Origin: Ardenticatenaceae bacterium
Lineage (GTDB): Bacteria; Chloroflexota; Anaerolineae; Promineifilales; Promineifilaceae
Assembly (NCBI GenBank): GCA_020634415.1
Contig: JACKBT010000002.1
Location: 1 to 64,000, forward strand
Length of the DNA stretch: 64,000 bases
Direction: 5' to 3'
The notes below the pieces were generated by a model. That model did not search any database and had not been told where the DNA came from. It was given only the letters and a program-made list of their open reading frames with translations. The position numbers were made by a program, and so were the translations under genes. This document shows, one piece after another, positions 42,592-50,225 of this stretch. The stretch's first letter is position 1. The number at the start of each line of letters is the position of its first letter.

Positions 42592-44606
42592 CAACAAACA
42601 TCCCCTCGAACCAAGAAAATGCGTCGTATTCGCGCCGTACCTTAACCCGCATTCCGGGTTTTGGCTGGCTGAAAAAGCTCAACATTGGCCCCAAATTAAG
42701 CATTGGCTTCGCCATTTTAGTTATTCTCACGCTGTTGGTGATTGCCTTGAGTACCCTTGCCAGCCGAGGGGCGGCCCGCAAAATTGGCGACACCAACGAT
42801 TTTAGTTCGCCCACCGCTTTGGCCGCTTTCCAGGCAGAGGCTGAACTGCTGCGGATGCAGGCAGGTATACGTGGATATCTGGCTTTGGGGGATGTGCGCT
42901 TCCGTGATAGTTATGATGAGGCGCGGGCTGGCTTTGAGACAGAGTTGGCCAAGCTGCAACTGCTTGAACCGCGTATGGGGGTAGCCAATCAGCAGCGGCT
43001 GGGTGAGTTGGTAGATGTGTTTAATTTGTGGTCGCAGTGGCCGGAGCGGTTGTTTGTGCTGCGTGGGGATCGTTTGGAGCGGGAACCGGCGTATAAGGTG
43101 CTGGCGATTGATGGTGTGGCCTCTGGCGGTCAAGTGCTGTTGGGCTTCCGCCAGTTGATTGAGCAGCAGGTTTTGCGGGAGCCGAATGCGGATAATCTGG
43201 AACTGATGGCTGATATGGCTGACTTTCAGGTATCGTTTGCGGCGATGTTGTCTGGGTTGCGCAATTATGTAGCCACGCAGAATGAGATTTTCCGGCAGGA
43301 GTATGAATCGAATCTGGTGCTGAATGAGATTGCCTGGCAAACGCTGGTGGATAAGGGGGAGCGGGATTTGCTGACGGAGAATCAGTTGGGGCTGCTGGCG
43401 ACGATTGAGACGAATCGGGCGGCGTTTCTGGCTTTGCCGGAGAGTGATATTTTCCCCATTTTGGAGAGTGATGAGGTGCGGGAGGATTTGTATTTATTTG
43501 CGACGGAGGCGGAGCCGCGAGCGCAGTTGATGGCGGATTTGTTAGAGGATATTGCGGAGGATGCGCAGACGCGGCTGCAAGATGATTTGCGGACGAGTAA
43601 TAGTGAGTTGGCGCAGGCGCGGGAGCAGACGGTGGTGGGTGGTGTGGTGGCGGTGGTGCTGGGGGCGGTTTTGGCGGTGGTGCTGCAAGCGAATATTGTG
43701 GGGCCGGTGCGGCGGCTGACGCGGGTGTCGGAGCGGATTCGGGAGGGGAATTTGGAGGCGCAGGCGGCGGTGGAGTCGGGGGATGAGATTGGGACGCTGG
43801 CACGGACGTTTAATAATATGACGACGCGGCTGCGGGAGACGCTGTTCCAGGTGCGGAAGGAGCGGAAGCGGGCGAATGATTTGCTGAATGTGGTGATTCC
43901 GATTGGGGTGCAGTTGTCGTCGGAGAAGGATTTTAATCGGCTGTTGGAGAAGATGTTGATTGAGGCGAAGGTGTTTTGTCGGGCGGATGCGGGTAGTTTG
44001 TATCTGCTGCAAGAGAATGAGCTTCGTTTTGCGATTGTGCATAATGATACGCTGGGGATGATGGCGGGGGGTACGTCGGGGAATGAGGTGTCTTTGCAGC
44101 CGATTCCGCTGTATGATGCGGCGGGGGAACCTGATTTGCGGACGGTGGCGGCAACGGCCGTTATCCGCAAACAGACAGTTAACATTGACAATGTGTACCA
44201 CTCGGACTTTGATTTTCCGGGCACGTATGAGTTTGACGCGCAAACCAGTTACCGCACCCAATCTATGTTGACTATGCCGCTGCTGGATAGTGATGAGCAG
44301 GTGTTGGGTGTGCTGCAATTGCTGAATGCGGCCGACGCGGAGAGTGGTGAAGTTGTTCCGTTTGATGCCAATTTGCAGCAGATGATGGAGTCGTTCTCCT
44401 CGCTGGCGGTGGCCGCTTTGGCCGCCTATATGCGGGAGCAGGTGCTGCGGCAGCGCATTCGCCAGTTGGAGATTCAGATTAATGAGGCGGAAGTGCAGCA
44501 GCAGGTGCAGCAGACGGTGGAGTCTGATTTCTTTAAGGATTTGCAGGGGAAGGCGCGGGAGATTCGTAAGCGCAGACAACGGGCACGGGAGCAGACGGAG
44601 GAGTAA
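42588..44606 (+). CDS. Transmembrane HAMP-GAF receptor without a recognisable output domain
   Basis: ATG 42588 overlaps the upstream stop as ATGA. A TTG at 42570 is the alternative. The protein has about 672 residues. The first membrane span lies near 36-58. A long extracytoplasmic helical sensor region (about 59-340, CHASE3-like by appearance) is followed by a second span (about 345-368, GGVVAVVLGAVLAVVLQ). HAMP covers about 370-425 (IVGPVRRLTRVSERIREGN, EIGTLARTFNNMTTRL). A coiled coil and a GAF domain (about 450-620, GSLYLLQENELRFAIVHNDTLG, QSMLTMPLLDSDEQVLGVLQL) come next, then a final coiled coil of Arg/Glu/Gln. There is no kinase, cyclase or GGDEF domain. The output may be protein contact, perhaps with the MinD-like ATPases encoded next. 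Confidence 0.85.
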   Translation: MTTNIPSNQENASYSRRTLTRIPGFGWLKKLNIGPKLSIGFAILVILTLLVIALSTLASRGAARKIGDTNDFSSPTALAAFQAEAELLRMQAGIRGYLALGDVRFRDSYDEARAGFETELAKLQLLEPRMGVANQQRLGELVDVFNLWSQWPERLFVLRGDRLEREPAYKVLAIDGVASGGQVLLGFRQLIEQQVLREPNADNLELMADMADFQVSFAAMLSGLRNYVATQNEIFRQEYESNLVLNEIAWQTLVDKGERDLLTENQLGLLATIETNRAAFLALPESDIFPILESDEVREDLYLFATEAEPRAQLMADLLEDIAEDAQTRLQDDLRTSNSELAQAREQTVVGGVVAVVLGAVLAVVLQANIVGPVRRLTRVSERIREGNLEAQAAVESGDEIGTLARTFNNMTTRLRETLFQVRKERKRANDLLNVVIPIGVQLSSEKDFNRLLEKMLIEAKVFCRADAGSLYLLQENELRFAIVHNDTLGMMAGGTSGNEVSLQPIPLYDAAGEPDLRTVAATAVIRKQTVNIDNVYHSDFDFPGTYEFDAQTSYRTQSMLTMPLLDSDEQVLGVLQLLNAADAESGEVVPFDANLQQMMESFSSLAVAALAAYMREQVLRQRIRQLEIQINEAEVQQQVQQTVESDFFKDLQGKAREIRKRRQRAREQTEE

Positions 44607-44610
44607 TTTG

Positions 44611-44673
44611 GTAATCGGTTAACGGTTAACGGTAATCGGTAATTGGTTAACAGATTACGGTTTACGGTTAAAG
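44611..44673. repeat. Heptamer array (GGTTAAC/GGTAATC type)
   Basis: At least eight 7-bp words of the form GGTAATC, GGTTAAC, GGTTTAC follow the stop codon of the receptor gene within 5 bases. The word GTTAAC is itself a palindrome, so the array is partly self-complementary. Confidence 0.8.
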
Positions 44674-44682
44674 AGGAAAACT

Positions 44683-45444
44683 ATGTCACGAATTATTTCT
44701 ATTCATTCTTTTCGGGGAGGGACGGGGAAGTCGAACACGACGGCGAATGTGGCGACGTTGTTGGCAGCGAAGGGGCTGCGTGTGTGTGTGGTGGATACGG
44801 ATTTGAATTCGCCGGGGATTCATGTGCCGTTTGGCCTGGATTTGGATGGGCCGGAGTTGAAGCATACGCTGAATGATTATTTGTGGGGGAAGTGTGAGAT
44901 TGGGGGAACGGTGCATGATGTGACGGCTAACGTGGGTGTGCCGCTGGAGGGGAAGATTTTTCTGGTGCCGGCGAGTATTAGGCCGGAGGAGATTACGCGG
45001 CTGCTGCGTGATGGCTATGATGTGAATTTGTTGAGTGATGGCTTTGATGATCTGTTGGATGAGTTTGAGTTGGATGTGCTGTTGGTGGATACGCATCCGG
45101 GGTTGAGTAATGAGACGATTCTTTCGATGGCGATCACGGATGTGTTGGTGATTATTTTGCGGCCGGATCATCAGGATTATCAGGGAACGGCCGTTGCCGT
45201 GGAGGTGGCCCGCCGTTTGGATGTGCAGCAGATGATGCTGCTGATTAACAAGATGCCGAAGGTGTATGATTTTGATCAGGTGCGCGGTATGGTGGAGGGG
45301 TTGTACAGCACGGAGGTGGTAGCGATTGTGCCCCATTCGGATGAGATGATGATGCTGCAAAGCCAGGGGGTGTTTGCTTTGCACTACCCCGACCATGAGG
45401 TAACGGCGGCTTGGCAGCAGGTGGCAGATAGGCTGGCAGGATAA
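44683..45444 (+). CDS. MinD/ParA-like ATPase 1 with Arg in the signature-Lys position
   Basis: A 253-residue SIMIBI-class ATPase. The Walker A region is FRGGTGKSNTT (residues 10-20), where ParA/MinD proteins have KGGxGKTT. The signature lysine that crosses the dimer interface is Arg11, while the catalytic-loop Lys16 is kept. Switch I is VVDTDLNSPG (36-45) and the Walker B-like strand is DVLLVDTHPGLSNET. Proteins of this class form ATP-dependent dimers on membranes or DNA and position other complexes. There is no obvious MinD membrane-targeting helix at the C-terminus. It follows the HAMP-GAF receptor and is the first of three related genes. Confidence 0.9.
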   Translation: MSRIISIHSFRGGTGKSNTTANVATLLAAKGLRVCVVDTDLNSPGIHVPFGLDLDGPELKHTLNDYLWGKCEIGGTVHDVTANVGVPLEGKIFLVPASIRPEEITRLLRDGYDVNLLSDGFDDLLDEFELDVLLVDTHPGLSNETILSMAITDVLVIILRPDHQDYQGTAVAVEVARRLDVQQMMLLINKMPKVYDFDQVRGMVEGLYSTEVVAIVPHSDEMMMLQSQGVFALHYPDHEVTAAWQQVADRLAG

Positions 45445-45447
45445 AAG

Positions 45448-45514
45448 AGAGACTGGAGATTTGAGACTGGGGACTTTTTAGTTGCTGGTCTCTGGTCTCT
45501 AGTCCCTAGTCCCC
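45448..45514. repeat. Inverted heptamer array (GGAGACT type)
   Basis: AGAGACT, GGAGATT, TGAGACT, GGGGACT; centre; GGTCTCT, AGTCCCT and AGTCCCC words. It starts 4 bases after the stop of MinD-like gene 1. Confidence 0.9.
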
Positions 45515-45518
45515 AATA

Positions 45519-45848
45519 ATGGGCCAGGTTGAGGATTTGCTGAACTTGCTGGCACAGTATGATGCCAGCAGTGGGGGGGTGGATGTGACGGATGTGATGT
45601 CGCTGCCGGAGCCGTTTGCCCAGGTGTTTTCCCATTTGCTGCGGCAGAGGAAGATGGATGTGGTGATGTTGGCGCGGGAGTTTCGGTTAACGGCCGTTGA
45701 AACGGAAAAGCTCTGTGCCGCCCTGGTGCAAAAGGGGTTTCTGCGCGAAACGCCAGCCAAACAGGGGGCCGTCTTTTACCGTTTGCGCATTGCTTCTAGA
45801 TCGCAATCTTACATGTCGGATAATCTTTGGCGGAAGTTGAGTGATTAG
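45519..45848 (+). CDS. Small winged-helix-like protein within the MinD cluster
   Basis: A 109-residue soluble protein of unknown family. Residues about 48-90 (MDVVMLAREFRLTAVETEKLCAALVQKGFLRETP), followed by GAVFYRLRI, have the helix-turn-helix plus wing layout of MarR/ArsR-like folds. The opening segment EDLLNLLAQYDASSGGVDVTDVMSLP may be a dimerisation or partner-binding part. It could bind DNA or act as an adaptor of the ATPases. It lies between MinD-like genes 1 and 2, with heptamer hairpins on both sides. Confidence 0.7.
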   Translation: MGQVEDLLNLLAQYDASSGGVDVTDVMSLPEPFAQVFSHLLRQRKMDVVMLAREFRLTAVETEKLCAALVQKGFLRETPAKQGAVFYRLRIASRSQSYMSDNLWRKLSD

Positions 45849-45877
45849 TAAGCGTTCGTTTTTAACGGAGTGGTTTT

Positions 45878-45923
45878 GGAGACTAGGGACTAGAGACTGA
45901 GCAATCTCCAGTCTCCAGTCTTT
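45878..45923. repeat. Inverted heptamer array (GGAGACT type)
   Basis: GGAGACT, AGGGACT, AGAGACT; centre GAGC; AATCTCC, AGTCTCC, AGTCTTT. It is followed by T-rich sequence and lies 30 bases after the preceding stop codon. Confidence 0.88.
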
Positions 45924-45960
45924 TGTTTCTCTCTGACATTTTGTTGTAACTTTTCTTTTC

Positions 45961-46719
45961 ATGACACAAATTGCATCAGTGCATTCTTTTCGGCGGGGTG
46001 TGGGCAAGACAACGGTGGCGGCAAATATGGCGGCCATTGGGGTGCAGCACGGGCTGCGGGTGGGGGTGATGGATTTGAACCTGGCCGCGCCTAGTTTGCA
46101 CATTTTGTTTGGCCTAAATGAAGCACAAATGGGGTTTACGCTGAATGATTTTGTGTGGGGCAACTGCTCAATTGCTGAAGCGGTGTATGAGGTGGAGGGA
46201 TTGGGGGGAAACGGCCGTCTATTTCTCATCCCCGCCAGCACCGAAGCCCGCGCCATTGGCCGCATTTTGCGCGGCGGCTATTATGTCAACTTTTTGGCCG
46301 ATGCCTGCCATTCCCTCACCGAGCAGTTGGCTTTGGATGTGCTGCTGCTGGATACCTATGCGGGGCTGGGGGAGGAGGTGCAGTTGGCGATGGCTTTGGC
46401 CGATGTGGTGGTGACGGTGATGCGGCCCGATGTGCGGGATTATGTGGGGACGCGCACCATTTTGGAGTTGGGGCAGCGTTTGGGGGTGTCTACGCTGGCT
46501 TTGGTGGTGAATGAGGTGCCGAAGTTGTATGAGATGACGGCCGTTCAGACTGAAGTTGAGCGGGGGTTTGGCTGTGCGGTAACGGCCGTTCTGCCCCACC
46601 TCGACGAAATTATGATGTTAGGCAGTGCTGGTTTGTTTGTAAACGAGTATGAAGCGCATGAGAAAACGGCCGAATTCGAGAAGCTCTTCCAACAGCTATC
46701 CGTCTACAACAAACCGTAA
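45961..46719 (+). CDS. MinD/ParA-like ATPase 2, most divergent Walker A
   Basis: A 252-residue paralogue of the flanking ATPases. The P-loop reads FRRGVGKTTVA (10-20): Arg11 replaces the signature Lys and Arg12 replaces the first Gly, while Lys16-Thr17 are kept. Switch I is VMDLNLAAPS and the Walker B strand is DVLLLDTYAGLGEE, with Tyr replacing the His of the other two paralogues. The C-terminal part (HLDEIMMLGSAGLFV) parallels HSDEMMMLQSQGVFAL of paralogue 1. Its divergence suggests a distinct subunit role, for example a heterodimer partner. Confidence 0.9.
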   Translation: MTQIASVHSFRRGVGKTTVAANMAAIGVQHGLRVGVMDLNLAAPSLHILFGLNEAQMGFTLNDFVWGNCSIAEAVYEVEGLGGNGRLFLIPASTEARAIGRILRGGYYVNFLADACHSLTEQLALDVLLLDTYAGLGEEVQLAMALADVVVTVMRPDVRDYVGTRTILELGQRLGVSTLALVVNEVPKLYEMTAVQTEVERGFGCAVTAVLPHLDEIMMLGSAGLFVNEYEAHEKTAEFEKLFQQLSVYNKP

Positions 46720-46787
46720 ACAGTTGTAACGAGTTGGGTGCTTGAGTTACTATTAGGCACACAATCAACAACCTTGATGGAGCTACT

Positions 46788-47546
46788 ATGTCCAAAATTA
46801 TTTCTATCCACTCCTACCGAGGCGGAACTGGCAAATCCAATACAACGGCCAATGTTGCGGCCACATTGGCGGCCCAGGGTCTGCGCGTAGGCGTGGTAGA
46901 TACAGATATTCAGTCACCCGGCATCTATGTCATTTTGGGTCTGGCTGATGTGCCTATGGAATATACCTTAAACGACTATCTCAACGGTGAATGTGATATT
47001 GAGGAGACGGCCATTGACGTAACCTCTGGTTTGGGTGCCGATATCAGCGGCAAAGTCTTTCTCATTCCCTCCAGCCCCAAAGCCAGCGACATTGCCCAGA
47101 TTATCAAGGGGTATGATGTGGGGGTGTTGGTGGATGGTTATGAGCGCTTGATTGCCGAGTTAGAGCTGGATGCCCTTATTATTGACACCCATCCTGGGCT
47201 GAATAACGAGACGCTGATGTCGGTGAGTGTCTCGGATGCGTTGGCAATTATTTTGCGGCCCGATAATCAGGATTATCAGGGAACGGCCGTTGTCGTCAAC
47301 ATCTCGCGCCGCCTGGGTGTAGAGCATCTGGTTCTCGTCGTCAACAAAATCCCCCAATCTCTCGATTTAGACGAATTAAAAACCCGTATTGAAAACCAAT
47401 ATGGACATCAAGTGGCAGCCATGCTGCCCCATTCCGATGAGATGATGGCCCTAGGCAGCCAGGGCGTTTTCGTTCTACGCTACCCCGACCATCCCATCGC
47501 CGCCAGCATTAAGGAGTTGGCGAACAATTTAGTATTGAATCCATAA
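46788..47546 (+). CDS. MinD/ParA-like ATPase 3
   Basis: A 252-residue paralogue closest to ATPase 1. The P-loop is YRGGTGKSNTT (10-20), again with Arg in the signature position and Lys16 kept. Switch I is VVDTDIQSPG and the Walker B strand is DALIIDTHPGLNNET. The stretch ILRPDNQDYQGTAVVV is shared almost word for word with ATPase 1 (ILRPDHQDYQGTAVAV). The pattern suggests duplication within the cluster. It is followed by a GCAGGTG hairpin and the Trm112-like membrane protein. Confidence 0.9.
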   Translation: MSKIISIHSYRGGTGKSNTTANVAATLAAQGLRVGVVDTDIQSPGIYVILGLADVPMEYTLNDYLNGECDIEETAIDVTSGLGADISGKVFLIPSSPKASDIAQIIKGYDVGVLVDGYERLIAELELDALIIDTHPGLNNETLMSVSVSDALAIILRPDNQDYQGTAVVVNISRRLGVEHLVLVVNKIPQSLDLDELKTRIENQYGHQVAAMLPHSDEMMALGSQGVFVLRYPDHPIAASIKELANNLVLNP

Positions 47547-47549
47547 AAG

Positions 47550-47607
47550 CAGCAGGTGGCAGGTGGCAGGTGGCAAGTACCTGTCACCTGCCACCTGCCA
47601 CTTGCCA
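47550..47607. repeat. Inverted heptamer array (GCAGGTG type)
   Basis: GCAGGTG three times and GCAAGTA, a 5-base loop, then CACCTGC twice and CACTTGC. It starts 3 bases after the stop of ATPase 3. Confidence 0.92.
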
Positions 47608-47625
47608 CATTTTAGGAGTTAAATA

Positions 47626-48054
47626 ATGAGTGAGACAAACGGAGAATTACCCATCAGCCGTGATTTATTAGAGATTTTGCGCGACCCGTTGGCCGTGCAG
47701 GAGCCAGAAAAATATGGCAGTGATCCGGGCCGCCTGGAGTTGGTGCGCGGCTCTTGGCTGGTATCCAAAGACACGGGCCTGAAGTACCCCATTCGGGATG
47801 GCATTCCGGTGATGCTGATTGATGAGGGGCTGAAGTGGAAGGATACGGCCGTTGACGACCTGCCCGTACCCCCACCCGACGACAAACCCGCCCCAGCCCC
47901 AGCCCCAGAAGATGGGCCGCCGCCAGCAACCAGCAGCCCGGCCTCTTCCAAGATTCCCATCATTGGGGCGGCCGTAGCGGGAGCCATTGGCCTGGTTGTA
48001 CTGCTCAGCCGTCTATTTTCTCGCAAGAAAGAGGAAACTACTGAAGAAGAATAA
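47626..48054 (+). CDS. Tail-anchored Trm112/UPF0434-like protein lacking zinc cysteines
   Basis: A 142-residue protein. Residues about 10-68 (SRDLLEILRDPLAVQEP to LVSKDTGLKYPIRDGIPVMLIDEG) follow the Trm112/YcaR pattern, but the Cys residues that usually bind zinc (CPxTKGPL at the start) are replaced, here by RDPLA. A Pro/Ala/Asp linker (about 78-107) is followed by a single C-terminal membrane span (IIGAAVAGAIGLVVLLSRLF) and a charged tail KKEETTEEE. It is probably tail-anchored with the domain in the cytoplasm. It is the last gene of the MinD cluster, ended by a terminator at 48059. It could anchor the ATPases to the membrane, which is inference. Confidence 0.75.
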   Translation: MSETNGELPISRDLLEILRDPLAVQEPEKYGSDPGRLELVRGSWLVSKDTGLKYPIRDGIPVMLIDEGLKWKDTAVDDLPVPPPDDKPAPAPAPEDGPPPATSSPASSKIPIIGAAVAGAIGLVVLLSRLFSRKKEETTEEE

Positions 48055-48058
48055 ACAG

Positions 48059-48091
48059 AATGCCAGTCACGCCGACTGGCATTTTCAATTT
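48059..48091 (+). terminator. Intrinsic terminator closing the synthetase-MinD run
   Basis: AATGCCAGTC / GACTGGCATT form a perfect 10-bp stem with loop ACGCC, followed by TTCAATTT. It lies 4 bases after the stop codon of the Trm112-like gene and before the patatin gene. Confidence 0.8.
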
Positions 48092-48102
48092 AGGAGACAG
48101 AC

Positions 48103-49257
48103 ATGCAATACGATCTCGTTTTTGAAGGTGGTGGAGCTAAAGGCATTGTTTTTGGGGGCGCATTACAAGCATTTGAAGACCAAAAGCATACCTTTCGCCG
48201 TATCATTGGCACATCTGCTGGTGCGATTACAGCCACATTGTTAGCCGCAGGTTACGATGCAGCCGATTTCCAGCGGGTAATGAGCCAAAAGTTACCAAAT
48301 GGGCAGGCACGCTTTACTAGTTTCATGGATGTCCCCAAATCATTTGATGAAGATGCTGTCGAAAACAGCCTCTCCTACCAAATTTTAGCGAACATAGATT
48401 TCCCTTATATACCTGATTCAATTGAAAAGCATGTAGACCGACTGGTTATCTCCGCCCTGATGCAAGTGCCTGTTTATCGCAACATTTTCTCCATGATTGA
48501 GCGCGGCGGCTGGTTTGCAGGTGAGGAATTTATGGTCTGGTTCCGTGAATGTTTGGATGCAGACGGCCGTAATCTGGCCCATACCACCCTGGCCCAATTC
48601 CACGAAAAGAACCCGAATTCCGAACTCACCGTCATCGCCGCCGACACCAGCGGCAACGAGCGGCTCATCCTCAACCACCGTACTGCGCCTGACTGTCCTG
48701 TCGCCTATGCCGTGCGCATGTCCATGAGCATTCCCTTTGTTTGGCAAGAAGTGACCTGGAAACGGGAATGGGGCAATTATCGTGACCGCGACATCACCGG
48801 ACACACCATCGTGGATGGTGGCCTTCTCTCCAACTTTGCCATTGACCTACTTGTTTCCAAAGACCCTGAAATCCAGGAAATCATGAACACGACCACTGGG
48901 GATGTAAATCCTTTAGGTTTTCTCATTGACGAAAACCTGGCTGTTCCCGATGCCGATCCACCCCCCTCAAGTGAACCAAGTGCTATTGAAAGTGCTTTAG
49001 CCAAAGTGGATGTACAACAGTTAAAAACAGTACGGCGCATTACACGGCTGGTAGATACACTCACAATGGCTAGCACCAGCCATGTGATAGAAAGCCATCG
49101 CCATTGTGTGTGCCGCTTGCCCGCTGGTGGCTACGGCACAACCGAGTTTGGCATGAGCGATCAGCGATTGGGGGCATTGGTGGGTATCGGCTTAAAGACG
49201 ATGGGGGAATTTTTATTGGCAATAACGGCCGATTCGGATGAAGCCGATCATTCATAA
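48103..49257 (+). CDS. Patatin-like phospholipase
   Basis: A 384-residue patatin-domain hydrolase. The oxyanion loop GGGAKG lies at about residues 8-13, the nucleophile elbow GTSAG near 39-43, and the catalytic Asp in VDGGLLSNF near residue 240. These make a Ser-Asp dyad lipid acyl hydrolase. A segment FPYIPDSIEKHVDR and the helix LISALMQVPVYRNIFSMIERGG form an extra insertion. AGGAGACAGAC precedes the ATG. No signal peptide is present, so it acts inside the cell or is exported another way. It is separated from the MinD cluster by a terminator. Confidence 0.92.
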   Translation: MQYDLVFEGGGAKGIVFGGALQAFEDQKHTFRRIIGTSAGAITATLLAAGYDAADFQRVMSQKLPNGQARFTSFMDVPKSFDEDAVENSLSYQILANIDFPYIPDSIEKHVDRLVISALMQVPVYRNIFSMIERGGWFAGEEFMVWFRECLDADGRNLAHTTLAQFHEKNPNSELTVIAADTSGNERLILNHRTAPDCPVAYAVRMSMSIPFVWQEVTWKREWGNYRDRDITGHTIVDGGLLSNFAIDLLVSKDPEIQEIMNTTTGDVNPLGFLIDENLAVPDADPPPSSEPSAIESALAKVDVQQLKTVRRITRLVDTLTMASTSHVIESHRHCVCRLPAGGYGTTEFGMSDQRLGALVGIGLKTMGEFLLAITADSDEADHS

Positions 49258-49290
49258 CAGCTACAACCGACACATCTACGGGAGATTTTT

Positions 49291-49683
49291 ATGGAACGAA
49301 TAACAGGTATTGGTGGTCTATTTTTTCGTGCCCAAAACCCAGAGGAGTTAACAGCCTGGTATGAGCAGCATTTTGGCATCTTGCCTGTGCCCGAGCGTTA
49401 CGAGGATGGCTCCTGGTGGCAGGATGAAGGACCAACGGTTTTTGCCCCATTCCCGGCTGACACCAGCTACTTTGGCAAACTGGAGCAAGCCTGGATGATC
49501 AACTTCCGCGTGCGCGATCTGGCGGCAATGGTGGCCCAGTTACAAGAGGCGGGCATTGCGGTGGAGGTTGATCCAGAGCAGTATCCCAACGGCCGTTTCG
49601 CCCGCCTGCAAGACCCCGAAGGCAACCCCATCCAGTTATGGCAGCCTGAAGGGACAGATGCAACAAGGCCAGACGGCCGTTGA
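49291..49683 (+). CDS. VOC-superfamily (glyoxalase-like) protein
   Basis: A 130-residue vicinal-oxygen-chelate protein. Two beta-alpha-beta-beta-beta units are visible: ITGIGGLFFRAQNPEELTAWYEQHFGI and INFRVRDLAAMVAQLQEAGIAVE, ending in FARLQDPEGNPIQLWQP, the usual C-terminal metal-side block. Exact chemistry is unknown. GGGAGATTTTT precedes the ATG. Confidence 0.88.
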   Translation: MERITGIGGLFFRAQNPEELTAWYEQHFGILPVPERYEDGSWWQDEGPTVFAPFPADTSYFGKLEQAWMINFRVRDLAAMVAQLQEAGIAVEVDPEQYPNGRFARLQDPEGNPIQLWQPEGTDATRPDGR

Positions 49684-49698
49684 CCGGACAGAGACATA

Positions 49699-50205
49699 TT
49701 GAAAAGATTCATTCTACTTCTAACAATGTTTTGGCTTGCAGGCTGCGGACAACTAGGTCGTGAAACGCCTGACCCAGCAGCAGTGGCAACGACCGTTTCC
49801 ATTCAAGACCTGGACATCACCACCGGTCAAACCATTTATGTCCCTGCCTACTCCGAAATCTACTACGACGATGACCGCACACTGGAACTGGCCGTCACCC
49901 TCACCATCCACAACACTGATTTTGAACATGCCATCGTTCTCTCCTCTGTGCGCTACTATGACACACAAGGGCATCTCATCCACGAATATCTATCCCAGCC
50001 ACAACAGTTAGCTCCATTGGCAACGGCCGATTTCCTGGTATCCCCAGACGAGCAAAGCGGCGGCATCGGCACCAACTTTATCGTCGAATGGGTAGCCGAA
50101 GAAGCCGTCTACGAGCCAATCGTCGAGGCCATCATGATCAGCACCACCGGCGCACAAGGCATCTCCTTCACCAGTTCAGGGCGAGTCATCAGACAAATAA
50201 AGTAA
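49699..50205 (+). CDS. DUF3124 lipoprotein
   Basis: A 168-residue protein starting at TTG 49699. Residues 1-16 form a lipoprotein signal with lipobox LAGC. The remainder (TIYVPAYSEIYYDDDRTLELAVTLTIHNTD to DFLVSPDEQSGGIGTNFIVEW) matches the DUF3124 pattern seen mainly in cyanobacteria and other environmental bacteria. Function unknown. It lies 15 bases after the VOC gene. Confidence 0.8.
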   Translation: MKRFILLLTMFWLAGCGQLGRETPDPAAVATTVSIQDLDITTGQTIYVPAYSEIYYDDDRTLELAVTLTIHNTDFEHAIVLSSVRYYDTQGHLIHEYLSQPQQLAPLATADFLVSPDEQSGGIGTNFIVEWVAEEAVYEPIVEAIMISTTGAQGISFTSSGRVIRQIK

Positions 50206-50225
50206 CAATCCAGGCATGGTAAAGA

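Noticed and set aside
44611..47607. Possible CRISPR-like array from regularly repeated short words
   Set aside because: The words are 7-8 bp, abut without spacers, and fold back on themselves; there are no cas genes.
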